Shown one piece after another: positions 45,676-54,562 of a stretch of 64,000 bases of DNA. The position numbers were made by a program, and so were the translations under genes. The DNA is from an uncultured Colwellia sp. (GTDB taxonomy: Bacteria; Pseudomonadota; Gammaproteobacteria; Enterobacterales; Alteromonadaceae). The DNA is taken from the NCBI GenBank assembly GCA_913058395.1, contig CAJXQI010000012.1:62001-126000 (forward strand), given 5' to 3'. The notes under the pieces are model-generated. The model did no database searches and was not told the DNA's origin. It saw nothing but the letters and a program-made list of their open reading frames with translations. How positions within the stretch are numbered: the first letter of the stretch is position 1; each line of letters starts with the position of its first letter.

Positions 45676-48291
45676 ATGGTTAAATCAAAATTATTTATCG
45701 GTTTATATTGTTTTATCGGGGCATTAAATGTTGCTCAAGCAAATGACTATTCAAAAGTTGCTATCGATAAACAATTTTGGCAAACATCACAGGTTGCAAA
45801 TTTAGCACAAAAATCTAGCTCAAAAATTAATAGTAAAGCGACATCTGGTTTATATTTCGACGTTGATATTGCTTTACTTGAACAACAGCTTTTAAATAAT
45901 AATACTATATTGCTTGATTTACCTTTGCCTGATGGCAGCTATGCTAAGTTTGAATTGACCTCATCGCAGGTTATGCATCCTGAGCTAGCGGCAAAATACC
46001 CATCGATTAAAACCTTTTCTGGTCAGCAAGTAGGTAATGCTAATAACACCGGGCAATTTGATATTACTCCACACGGCTTTCATGGGGTTTTCAGCCAAGG
46101 AGATGAGCAAGTTTTAATTGACCCAAGTAGTAGAATCAGCAATCGAAGCTACCACAATTACTATCGCAAAGATGCCCAGCCCATTGTAGAAACTGAATTC
46201 TCTAAGCGTCTACCTCCACGTAAACGAGCAATGACCACGAGTGATGTTCAAGCGCAAAAATTAGCTAAAAACAGTGCTAAGGCAACAAGTTTAACAACCT
46301 ATAAGCTTGCTATTGCAACAACAGGTGAATATGCGGAATTTCACGGTGGTACTAAAGAAAGTACATTAGCTGCATTGGTTACTTTAGTTAACCGGTTAAA
46401 TGATGTTTATCAACGCGATTTATCAATGAAATTTGAATTGGTTGCGAAAAACGACAGTATTATTTTTACTGACAGTAGCACTGACCCTTTTGCCAATACC
46501 GATGAAGATATCGATTTAAACGCCGGTGTTATTGATGGCGCTATCGGCTCAGAAAATTATGATATTGGCCATTTAGTTGGCACGGGTGGCGGTGGTCTAG
46601 CTGGCTTTAGAGTGGTTTGTACTAGTATTAAAGCGGAAGGTGTAACTGGTAGTGGTAGGCCGACATCAGATTCTTTCTATATAGATTATGTTGCTCATGA
46701 AATTGGTCATCAATTTGGCGCTGATCACACATTTAACGGTGGGCAAGGTGCCTGTGGTGGCAACCGAGAAACAAACAGTGCTTATGAACCAGGTAGTGCT
46801 TCCACTATTATGGGCTATGCGGGAATTTGTGATGGTCAAAATATTCAAGGTAACTCTGATCCATATTTCCATATTCATTCAATCGATCAAATTCGCTCAT
46901 TTGCCAACCCTTTAGCAAGTTGTGGAACAAAGTCGAGCATCGCAAACGATGCGCCAACAGTAGATGCAGGAACTGATCGTACGGTACCTGCTAACACTCC
47001 TTTTACGTTAATAGGAACAGCGACTGACCCAGACGGTGATAGTATGAGTTACAGTTGGGAGCAGTTTGATTTGGGCGCGCAAAGTAACAATGCCACAGAA
47101 GATGGCACTGATGATGGTAAACGACCTTTATTTAGAACGTTTAGCCCAACAAATAGTGCAGAACGCACACTACCTAAGTTAGCTGACATTCTTGGTAATA
47201 AATCAAGCTATGGTGAAGCGTTACCTAGCGTTACTCGTGAAATGAACTTTCGTTTAGTGGTACGTGATAATCAAAATAATCTTGTTGATGATGCAATGAA
47301 AATTAATGTTGTTGCAAACTCGCAAGGTTTTAGTGTTAACGATATTGCCAATTGGAATGGTTCGACACAAACCGTTTCATGGCATACTGCTGATACTGAA
47401 AAAGCGCCAGTGTCTTGTGCGGCTGTCGATATCTTATTATCAACTGATTCGGGGGCTAACTTTAGCCAAACTTTAGCTGATGATGTAAGTAATGACGGAA
47501 GTCATACTATTAACTTACCAAATTTAACAACCAGTACTGCACGAGTTAAAATAACCTGTAGTGATAATGTATTCTTTGCTATTAATAATGCCGATTTTGA
47601 AATAAGTTCAACTGATGTTGCGCCAACAAAACCGGTATTTACAGGTCAAGACAGTATCAAGACCAATGAAGATATGAGTATATTATTGAGTGCTGATTTG
47701 TTGAATTTTGAAAATAACCCAACCATTGATAGTTTGGCAATTACCGCAGGAGAAAATTATAGCTTTGACGGCTTAACGGTGACTCCAACGCTAAATTTTA
47801 ATGGCAAAATAATGGTTAATATGACGGCAACAGCTAGTAGTTTAGTTAGTGATAGCTTCCAAGTGAGTATTGATGTAAATGCGGTTAATGACCAGCCAAC
47901 AGCAGTTGCAGATAGCGCTACGGTAGCCCAAGACTCTAACAATAATGAGATAGATGTTTTAGTTAATGACAGCGATATTGATGGTCAAACTATTACCTTA
48001 AAAGCTGTTAGTGCTTCAGGTAATGGCACAGTGACTATGGCTAACAATAAAGTTAATTATTCTCCAGCAAACGGCTTTAGTGGTGTTGAAACCATCAACT
48101 ATACGATAGAAGACTCAGAAGGTTTGAGTGCTAGTGCAGAACTATTAGTAACCGTTACCGCAACACCTGTAACTCCTCCAACGGTTGAACCTGAAAGCAA
48201 ATCGTCTGGCGGTGGTAGTGTGAATTATTTACTAATGATTTTAGCGTTGGCGTTAAGTCGAATGATAAGAAAAGGATCGAATAATGTTTAA
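45676..48291 (+). CDS. Secreted M12-type zinc metalloprotease with GlyGly-CTERM tail
   Basis: 871 residues. A signal peptide (KLFIGLYCFIGALNVAQA) precedes a long pro-region. The catalytic domain has the metzincin zinc motif HEIGHQFGADH from His341 and a Met-turn (STIMGYAGIC, about 379), as in reprolysin-like bacterial enzymes. After it come PKD/cadherin-like segments (VDAGTDRTVPANTPFTLIG, then a tandem of Ig-like folds) and a final VCBS/cadherin-like repeat. The C-terminus is a GlyGly-CTERM signal: SSGGGS, hydrophobic VNYLLMILALALS, then basic RMIRK. It should be exported by type II secretion and trimmed by rhombosortase. The start of the lipoprotein gene overlaps the end by 8 bp. Confidence 0.92.
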   Translation: MVKSKLFIGLYCFIGALNVAQANDYSKVAIDKQFWQTSQVANLAQKSSSKINSKATSGLYFDVDIALLEQQLLNNNTILLDLPLPDGSYAKFELTSSQVMHPELAAKYPSIKTFSGQQVGNANNTGQFDITPHGFHGVFSQGDEQVLIDPSSRISNRSYHNYYRKDAQPIVETEFSKRLPPRKRAMTTSDVQAQKLAKNSAKATSLTTYKLAIATTGEYAEFHGGTKESTLAALVTLVNRLNDVYQRDLSMKFELVAKNDSIIFTDSSTDPFANTDEDIDLNAGVIDGAIGSENYDIGHLVGTGGGGLAGFRVVCTSIKAEGVTGSGRPTSDSFYIDYVAHEIGHQFGADHTFNGGQGACGGNRETNSAYEPGSASTIMGYAGICDGQNIQGNSDPYFHIHSIDQIRSFANPLASCGTKSSIANDAPTVDAGTDRTVPANTPFTLIGTATDPDGDSMSYSWEQFDLGAQSNNATEDGTDDGKRPLFRTFSPTNSAERTLPKLADILGNKSSYGEALPSVTREMNFRLVVRDNQNNLVDDAMKINVVANSQGFSVNDIANWNGSTQTVSWHTADTEKAPVSCAAVDILLSTDSGANFSQTLADDVSNDGSHTINLPNLTTSTARVKITCSDNVFFAINNADFEISSTDVAPTKPVFTGQDSIKTNEDMSILLSADLLNFENNPTIDSLAITAGENYSFDGLTVTPTLNFNGKIMVNMTATASSLVSDSFQVSIDVNAVNDQPTAVADSATVAQDSNNNEIDVLVNDSDIDGQTITLKAVSASGNGTVTMANNKVNYSPANGFSGVETINYTIEDSEGLSASAELLVTVTATPVTPPTVEPESKSSGGGSVNYLLMILALALSRMIRKGSNNV

Positions 48292-48667
48292 GAACTATTA
48301 TTTGTTAGTAGTCGCTTTCTTATCACTACACATGACAGGCTGTAATCAAGCGGAAACAGAACAGTTAGCTGTGCAAAGCGAAACAAAGCAAGAGGTTAAA
48401 AGTGATGTTTCTGCCGCTATTGAACAGGCTATAGTAAATAAGGACTTTCGTTTACTACACAGTAAAGGGCGTCGTATTGTAGTGCCGGGCTTGGAGCAAC
48501 TAGAATTATCATTGGTACAATCACAATGTGGTCTAAAGCCTATGATAAAAAGTGGTGATGTTATGAAAACGACTGAACAGCGCCAACAGCAAAAAGCAGC
48601 ATATGCGTTTGCTAAACAATTTAACCAAGCTGTTTATCAGCAATGTCTAGCAAGTTTGAAGCAATAG
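48284..48667 (+). CDS. Small lipoprotein coupled to the metalloprotease gene
   Basis: 127 residues with a lipoprotein signal (YLLVVAFLSLHMTGCNQAE; lipobox Cys). The mature part is helical and Gln/Lys-rich, with two further cysteines (SQCGLKP, YQQCLAS) that may form a disulphide. Family not recognised. The start overlaps the metalloprotease stop by 8 bp, so the two are translationally coupled. It could be a periplasmic chaperone or inhibitor of the protease, but this is inference only. Confidence 0.8.
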   Translation: MFKNYYLLVVAFLSLHMTGCNQAETEQLAVQSETKQEVKSDVSAAIEQAIVNKDFRLLHSKGRRIVVPGLEQLELSLVQSQCGLKPMIKSGDVMKTTEQRQQQKAAYAFAKQFNQAVYQQCLASLKQ

Positions 48668-48703
48668 CGTGATACTTCATATTAAAGTAGAGGTGAATGT
48701 CCA

Positions 48704-49399
48704 TTGGCAATAGATAAAATCCTCTTGGTTGATGACGATGTAGAATTAACATCGTTAATCAGCCAATTTTTAACTATGAATGGCTTTGACGTTGAAGTGG
48801 AGTCAAATGGTGATCATGCGATAAAACGTATTTGGTCAGTAAAGCCAGATTTAATTGTTTTAGACCTAATGTTGCCAGGGTTAGATGGTTTATCGATTTG
48901 TCGATCAATCAGAGAGGATTTTTTTGGTCCTATTATCATGCTAACGGCACTTGATGATGATATTGATGAAGTAACAGGGCTTGAAGTTGGTGCTGATGAT
49001 TACCTATGTAAGCCAATAAAACCGAGAGTTTTATTGGCTCATATTCGTGCTCAGCTTCGTCGTCATACTCATATAAGTCAACAACTCGATACTAACATTA
49101 AAACTGCACTGTCAGATGAGCTGGTGATTGATGCAACAAAACGCAAAGTCAGCTATCAACAGCAAGAAATTTTATTAACCTGTGCTGAGTTTGATTTATT
49201 GTGGGTTTTAGCAAGCCATGCTGGTCGAATAATCTCACGCGATGAATTACACCAAGAGATTTTTCGCCTTGCATATGATGGTTTAGATCGCTCAATTGAT
49301 TTGCGCATTTCAAGATTACGTAAAAAGCTTTCAGATAACTCCAAAGAACCTAACATTATTAAAACTATTAGAAATAAAGGTTATCTGCTTGCAAAATAA
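48704..49399 (+). CDS. OmpR/RstA-type response regulator
   Basis: 231 residues. Receiver with acidic residues in ILLVDDDVEL, phospho-acceptor Asp54 (LIVLDLMLPGLDG) and Lys in LCKPIKP. The C-terminal winged helix (EFDLLWVLASHAGRIISRDE, then DRSIDLRISRLRKKL) is of the OmpR type. The start is TTG, with AGAGGTG as Shine-Dalgarno; the nearby ATG 48697 is out of frame and stops at once. It begins 37 bp after the lipoprotein gene and overlaps the kinase gene by 11 bp. With the metalloprotease they may form one transcript. Confidence 0.92.
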   Translation: MAIDKILLVDDDVELTSLISQFLTMNGFDVEVESNGDHAIKRIWSVKPDLIVLDLMLPGLDGLSICRSIREDFFGPIIMLTALDDDIDEVTGLEVGADDYLCKPIKPRVLLAHIRAQLRRHTHISQQLDTNIKTALSDELVIDATKRKVSYQQQEILLTCAEFDLLWVLASHAGRIISRDELHQEIFRLAYDGLDRSIDLRISRLRKKLSDNSKEPNIIKTIRNKGYLLAK

Positions 49400-50678
49400 A
49401 ACCAAGAAAAAGTTTTCACTACTTTTTTTGCTATTCTTGCTTAATGTTGTTTCTGCAAGTTTATTACATAACCCGATTTACAACCTAGTAGAAGATTTCA
49501 TTTATCAAGAATACGATAGCTATTTATTAACAGCTAAAGAAAAAATGCATGAAACATTCAAAGGTGCTAAAGCAGAAAACTGGCAAGTTAAAGCTGTAGA
49601 GCTTGGTAATATTTATGATACTCAGTGCCTGATAGTTGCCAATAACAGTGATAACTTTTCAAAAGATGTTCTGCATTTAATCAACTCAGCTCAATCGACC
49701 TCAGGAGTTGTCGATCTTGATGGCGCTACTGTCTATTACCCGTTAAATGATGATTTTGTAGCTGAACTTGGCCCAATTCCTTTCAATTATTTGCTTTCAT
49801 TTATTTATGACTGGTTTACATGGGCTGTTGCAATTCTCTTAAACTTAATCTTCGCTTATGGGTATTTAACTTATAGCGAAAGAAAACAACAAGAATTAAC
49901 CAAAGAAATTCTTTCATTACCTATTCCTATTAAAACTAATGAACAGCCTCTAGCGATACTTGCACAGTTAAGGGCATCGTTAGCGACTGTTCAACAAGAC
50001 AATGAAAACCGATTAATATTGCAAAGAGATTTGCTACACGGCGTAGCGCATGAATTTAGGAGCCCAATGGCAAGAATTCAGTTTGCGCTAGATATGCTTG
50101 AAGATACACCCGCTGCTGAGCATGAACGGCTCACTAAAAGTATGCATAACTCGCTAGCTGATTTAGATGAATTAGTGAAAGAGCTATTGTATTACGCTCG
50201 CCTAAAAGACAGTCACGCAGCATTCAAAAATGAGCCGATAATTCTGCAAAATATTTGTAAAGAAAGCATTGAGCAAGTCAGTGCTTTCTATCCTAGGGTA
50301 GAGTTCGCATTAATCATGCCTGAGCTAGTAACACTAGTGGGAGATGAAAAGCACATCAAACGGATGCTAGTTAATTTATTACGAAATGCTGGCCGTTTTG
50401 CAAAGCATCATTGCTGTTTAACCGTTGTGAAAAGTGTAACAGGAATGACAATTTTAGTTGATGATGACGGCATTGGTATTCCACCGGGTAAAGCGGAAAG
50501 AATTTTTGAACCCTTTACCCGCTTAGATCCTAGCCGTTCGAGAGATTCCGGAGGCTGCGGCCTAGGGCTGGCGATAGTGGCGTCCATTGTTGGAAAGCAT
50601 CAAGGGGCAATAAGAGTTATTGATAGTAAATTGGGTGGTGCCTGTTTTGAGGCTGTTTTCAAACAAACTAATCACTAA
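49389..50678 (+). CDS. RstB-type sensor histidine kinase
   Basis: About 429 residues from the TTG at 49389. The frame is open further upstream inside the regulator gene, but AAAGG 9 bp before this TTG and the following TM segment (FSLLFLLFLLNVVSASLL) support it. Layout: TM1, a periplasmic loop of about 125 residues, TM2 (FTWAVAILLNLIFAYGYL), HAMP-like linker, HisKA (HGVAHEFRSPMARIQFALDM) and HATPase (LVNLLRNAGRFA, VDDDGIGIPPGKAERIFEPF, GGCGLGLAIV). It pairs with the regulator it overlaps. The stimulus is unknown. Confidence 0.92.
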   Translation: MQNKTKKKFSLLFLLFLLNVVSASLLHNPIYNLVEDFIYQEYDSYLLTAKEKMHETFKGAKAENWQVKAVELGNIYDTQCLIVANNSDNFSKDVLHLINSAQSTSGVVDLDGATVYYPLNDDFVAELGPIPFNYLLSFIYDWFTWAVAILLNLIFAYGYLTYSERKQQELTKEILSLPIPIKTNEQPLAILAQLRASLATVQQDNENRLILQRDLLHGVAHEFRSPMARIQFALDMLEDTPAAEHERLTKSMHNSLADLDELVKELLYYARLKDSHAAFKNEPIILQNICKESIEQVSAFYPRVEFALIMPELVTLVGDEKHIKRMLVNLLRNAGRFAKHHCCLTVVKSVTGMTILVDDDGIGIPPGKAERIFEPFTRLDPSRSRDSGGCGLGLAIVASIVGKHQGAIRVIDSKLGGACFEAVFKQTNH

Positions 50679-50847
50679 TTTTAGTTAAAATATACATTAC
50701 TAATGTAGATGTCCAGTCGAGGTATAGCTGAATTTAGCACTATTGAATTGGGCAAGTACTGGCAATACCACAGTAAATACCGATGCCTCTTTAATTACCA
50801 CCATAGTATTTAAACCACTGTCGCTATTAATTGAATGGAGAATCAAA

Positions 50848-50888
50848 AATACCGAGTATATTTATCGTATTTAACTCGGTATTTTTTA
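50848..50888. terminator. Bidirectional terminator between the RstB-type kinase and the MFS gene
   Basis: Perfect 10-bp stem AATACCGAGT (50848-50857) / ACTCGGTATT (50874-50883) with a T-run to the right and A-run to the left. The 170 bp before it (50679-50847) show no gene. Confidence 0.88.
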
Positions 50889-50917
50889 TCGTACAGGATG
50901 TAGCAAATTTTGATTTC

Positions 50918-52351
50918 TTACATTTCTTCTAAGCGCATGCCACGGGTTTCTTTAATATATTTAACAACAAAGAAAATGCTGATTAATGCTGACATTGCAT
51001 ACAAGCCATAAGCCCCTGAAAGACCAATATTACTGAGTAATATTGGGAAGGTCATAGTAATAGCAAAGTTTGCTATCCATTGGGCACTTGCCGCTACGGC
51101 TAACGCAGCACCACGAATACGGTTATTAAACATTTCGCCTAATAACACCCAAACAACAGGCCCCCAACTTAAACCAAAAAATACCACAAATAAGTTAGCC
51201 ATTATTAACGCTGCAGTGCCCATGTTGTCAGATAACGCGAGTTTTCCTACTTCATTAAAACCAGCGGTGCCAAATATATAGGTTAACGCACCTAAACTGA
51301 TAAACATGCCTACACTGCCGACTAGCAGTAGCGGTTTTCGGCCAACTTTGTCAATTAAAGCAATCGCAATAAAAGTAGAAACAATATTGGTTATACCGGC
51401 AAGAACATTAATAAATAACGATTGTGATTCGTCAAAGCCAGCTGCTTGCCAAAGTTCTGAGCCGTAATAAAAAACGACATTAATACCGACAAATTGTTGG
51501 AATACGGAAAGTGCAATGCCCACCCAAATAATAGGGTGAATTTTCTTTTTGCCATCAATAAATAGATCAGAAATACTTGGCTTTTTATCGCCATGCAATG
51601 ACTCTTTAACAGCTTCAACTTGCATACTTTCGGTGCCGTCTGCGATGCGCTTAAATACGCTTTTTGCTTGTTCAACTTTGCCTTGAGCAACCAAGTATCG
51701 AGGTGATTCAGGAATAAAGACAACGCCAATAATAAATAACGTAGCGGGGATCAGCTCAACCCAAAACATCCAACGCCAAGCAGGTATTTCCAAATATAAA
51801 TTAGCTTCAGCACTTCCTGCTTGTGTCGCAATAATGTAATTACTTAAGAAGGCCGCAAATAACCCGAGTACAATGGCTAATTGCTGTAAAGTTGCCAACC
51901 TGCCGCGCAGCGCCGCAGGCGCTACTTCGGCAATGTAAGCTGGCGCTAATACCGACGCAGCGCCTATTCCTAAACCACCTAATAGGCGGTAAAAGATAAA
52001 CTCTGCAGAAGAATCGGAGATACCTGAGCCATACGCGCTAATAGCAAATATAATTGCTGTGATGATCATAATTGGCTTTCTGCCATATTGATCCGATATT
52101 GGACCAGCTAAGAGTGCGCCGACAGCACAACCCAATAAGACTGAAGCAACATTAAAGCCGGTAGAGACATCATTAGAATTAAAAGCATTACCTAATGCGG
52201 TTACCGTGCCGTTAATAACACCAGAGTCAAAGCCAAAGAGAAAGCCACCAATTGCCGCTACAGAGGAAATAAATAACACATAGAAAACAGAGCTTTGCGC
52301 TGTTTCCTTTTTTTGTAATTCATCGATTGAATCATTATGTGTGGGCGTCAT
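50918..52351 (-). CDS. Sugar porter family MFS transporter
   Basis: 477-residue 12-TM transporter of the sugar porter family, which includes XylE, AraE and GalP. Signature segments: GGFLFGFDSGVINGT in TM1, DQYGRKPIMI after TM2, AEVAPAALRGRLATLQQLAI, PESPRYLVAQGK before the central loop, QQFVGINVVFYYGSEL in TM7 and KETRGMRLEEM at the C-terminus. It should import a hexose or pentose by proton or sodium symport. No sugar kinase or isomerase gene is adjacent, so the substrate is open. A two-component pair lies directly upstream on the same strand but is separated by a terminator. Confidence 0.93.
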   Translation of the reverse strand: MTPTHNDSIDELQKKETAQSSVFYVLFISSVAAIGGFLFGFDSGVINGTVTALGNAFNSNDVSTGFNVASVLLGCAVGALLAGPISDQYGRKPIMIITAIIFAISAYGSGISDSSAEFIFYRLLGGLGIGAASVLAPAYIAEVAPAALRGRLATLQQLAIVLGLFAAFLSNYIIATQAGSAEANLYLEIPAWRWMFWVELIPATLFIIGVVFIPESPRYLVAQGKVEQAKSVFKRIADGTESMQVEAVKESLHGDKKPSISDLFIDGKKKIHPIIWVGIALSVFQQFVGINVVFYYGSELWQAAGFDESQSLFINVLAGITNIVSTFIAIALIDKVGRKPLLLVGSVGMFISLGALTYIFGTAGFNEVGKLALSDNMGTAALIMANLFVVFFGLSWGPVVWVLLGEMFNNRIRGAALAVAASAQWIANFAITMTFPILLSNIGLSGAYGLYAMSALISIFFVVKYIKETRGMRLEEM

Positions 52352-52405
52352 TAATGGGTATCCTTATTATTATTTATATTTTGATTCTTAGTATCTGATG
52401 TAACG

Positions 52406-52436
52406 GACAAAAAAACCACTACTGATAGTAATGGTT
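52406..52436 (-). terminator. Terminator of the 52.5-54.4 kb two-component operon
   Basis: On the minus strand AACCATTAC / GTAGTGGTT (one G-U pair) with a 5-nt loop is followed by seven T. It lies 30 bp after the kinase stop codon. Confidence 0.85.
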
Positions 52437-52465
52437 GAAGAGAATTGGCAGTTATTAGGTAGGTA

Positions 52466-53716
52466 TTAATTTGTGAATTTGATAGTAGCGGTTAGCCTTT
52501 GTTCAAATTCATTTAGTGTAAATAGCCAGTTTTGCTGTTCACATATCCGCTGAATAATTATCTTTCCCAAGCCATAGCCTTGAATATGCTTAGGCTGGCT
52601 ACCCGTGTTATTACAAATGCTGATGCTATTTTCTGATAGTTTAATGTCTATGTTTTTACCGTCAGAATATTTAATGGCATTGATCAATAGGTTTTCTACA
52701 GCAATATTAAAATGAGTGCTTGGCACCGATATGTTTGAACTGATGCTGCCTTGGCATATAAAGTTTTTATTGTGCTTGTTGGCACGTGGTGAATAAGCTT
52801 TTATTAAGTCGTTGAAAAGCTGTTGAATTGAGGCTGATTCTATATTGGTTTCTTTACGTTCACGCGCCAAACTTAATAATACATTGATCATATCCTCCAT
52901 TTCTTGTGTCGCCCGTTTAATGCGCTGTATTTGTTTTGTCGTGTTTGGTTGCTGTTGTAGCTCGAGTAATTCAGTAGCGCCTTTGATGATAGTGACAGGT
53001 GTTCTCAATTCATGGCTAGCAAAACCAGTAAATTCACGCTCACGCTCAATAAAGCTTGATAAACGAGCGCTGTATTCGTTGAGGGTGCGATAAAGTAAAC
53101 CCATTTCTTGATCATTTTCTGCAAATCCAGGGTTTATAAAGGTATTTACTGTCGTGCCATCAGTATTTTTAATTTGGCTGATCAGCTCAAACATTGGCTT
53201 TAGTGCTTTGTTAACAGTGCTTTGGAAAATAACTAAAAGCACAAGTAATAACAGCATAAATAACCCTAATGTTATTTCGAGAATAACAATCTCAGACTCT
53301 TCACTAATTTCCAAATCGTAAACATCGTAAAAGAAATATATTGGGGAATTATCAGTTTGCACCACGGCGATGTGAAATTCTTCGTGAACGGAAAATTCAA
53401 TATCATGAATACCAGGGGCTAACTCGGCTAACTTACTGCGAAACTGTGAAGGTACCTGTGCTAGGCTGCGATATATCATCAGGTTAATACTGGAATATTT
53501 TTCCTGTTGTGCTGGGGAGAGGCCTTCATATTGATTAACAATTGACTGCAATTGATTTTCAAAAATATTATCTTCTATTGATTTACTAATAACCACTAAG
53601 GCGATTGAGCCGAGTAGTGCAATAACAATAAAGCCTGTTATTAAGGTAAATTTAAGACGTTGGCTCAAACTGAGTTTATTAAGCTTTTTTTTAATTATAT
53701 TGGCGCTATCATTCAT
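52466..53716 (-). CDS. Two-component sensor histidine kinase
   Basis: 416 residues. TM1 (ITGFIVIALLGSIALVVIS), a periplasmic loop of about 110 residues, TM2 (LGLFMLLLLVLLVIF), HAMP region, HisKA box GFASHELRTPVTIIKGATEL and HATPase domain with N box VENLLINAIKYSD. The first G box is weak (SICNNTGSQPKHIQ) and the second is GYGLGKIII, a compact form seen in ColS/QseC-like kinases. It overlaps its response regulator by 8 bp. The stimulus is unknown. Confidence 0.9.
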   Translation of the reverse strand: MNDSANIIKKKLNKLSLSQRLKFTLITGFIVIALLGSIALVVISKSIEDNIFENQLQSIVNQYEGLSPAQQEKYSSINLMIYRSLAQVPSQFRSKLAELAPGIHDIEFSVHEEFHIAVVQTDNSPIYFFYDVYDLEISEESEIVILEITLGLFMLLLLVLLVIFQSTVNKALKPMFELISQIKNTDGTTVNTFINPGFAENDQEMGLLYRTLNEYSARLSSFIEREREFTGFASHELRTPVTIIKGATELLELQQQPNTTKQIQRIKRATQEMEDMINVLLSLARERKETNIESASIQQLFNDLIKAYSPRANKHNKNFICQGSISSNISVPSTHFNIAVENLLINAIKYSDGKNIDIKLSENSISICNNTGSQPKHIQGYGLGKIIIQRICEQQNWLFTLNEFEQRLTATIKFTN

Positions 53717-54392
53717 GATCTATGCTCTCTAATTTATAACCTTGACCATGTTTTGAAGTTATTTTTAGCTGTGGTAAATATGTTGATAATATTTTTCTAA
53801 CTTTATAAATGTGGCTGCGAAGTACATCATTTTCAGGTTTTAAATCGCCCCAAAGCTGAAATTCTATTTCTTTTTTATCAACTATCTCAGGTTGTTGCTT
53901 AACAAGTAGTTGTAATATTTTAAAGCTTGCTAAAGTTAGTGGTATTTCTTGCTTACCCACCCAGCCGGTTTTATTGTTTTGGTTTAGTGTTAATTGTTCA
54001 AAAGTTAACTCGTTAACATAATCGTGATTTATTCTACGTATCTGTGCTTGTAAGCGAGCATATAGCTCTGCCATTGCAAACGGTTTAACAATATAGTCAT
54101 CAGCGCCGGCGTCAAAACCAGCGAGTTTATCGGTTAGCGTATCGTTGGCTGTTAACATTAGAATAGGTGTTGACGGTTTGTCACTTTGGCGAATTGCGGT
54201 CGTCGCTGCTAAGCCATCCATTTTAGGCATGTTAATGTCCATAATAATGGCGTCGTAAGCGTTCTCAGCAGCGAGTGAAACTGCCATTTGCCCGTCATAG
54301 GCATAATCAGATTGATGGCCTTTAGTTTCTAAGAAGTCACCAATATTTTCTGCAAGGTCGAGATGATCTTCAGTGATTAATATTCGTAACAC
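53709..54392 (-). CDS. OmpR-type response regulator
   Basis: 227 residues. Receiver with acidic LITEDH, phospho-acceptor Asp52 (AIIMDINMPKMDG), MLTAND and Lys in YIVKPFA. The C-terminal winged helix ends in DVLRSHIYKVRKILSTYLP and KHGQGYKLE. It is the first gene of a two-gene operon with the kinase (8-bp overlap). The promoter should lie in the 105 bp between the start and the upstream terminator. The regulon cannot be inferred; MipA/OmpV and hydrolase genes upstream are candidates only by position. Confidence 0.93.
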   Translation of the reverse strand: MLRILITEDHLDLAENIGDFLETKGHQSDYAYDGQMAVSLAAENAYDAIIMDINMPKMDGLAATTAIRQSDKPSTPILMLTANDTLTDKLAGFDAGADDYIVKPFAMAELYARLQAQIRRINHDYVNELTFEQLTLNQNNKTGWVGKQEIPLTLASFKILQLLVKQQPEIVDKKEIEFQLWGDLKPENDVLRSHIYKVRKILSTYLPQLKITSKHGQGYKLESIDHE

Positions 54393-54494
54393 AGGTGTTG
54401 CCCTTAAAAATTCAGTTAGCTTGAGCTTATCAATTTTTTTAAACTATAACCTTGTTTGTGCTCAATTTTGTTTCTTGTTGCATCGATAATAAAA

Positions 54495-54530
54495 GTAGTC
54501 AAGAAAGCGAAAAATAGCAGCTTTCTTGAC
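54495..54530 (-). terminator. Terminator of the FrsA-like hydrolase gene
   Basis: Perfect 11-bp stem GTCAAGAAAGC (54498-54508) / GCTTTCTTGAC (54520-54530) with an 11-nt loop; ACTTTTATT follows on the minus strand. Confidence 0.75.
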
Positions 54531-54562
54531 GTATTATTAGCATGAGAAATTACACGTTATCG

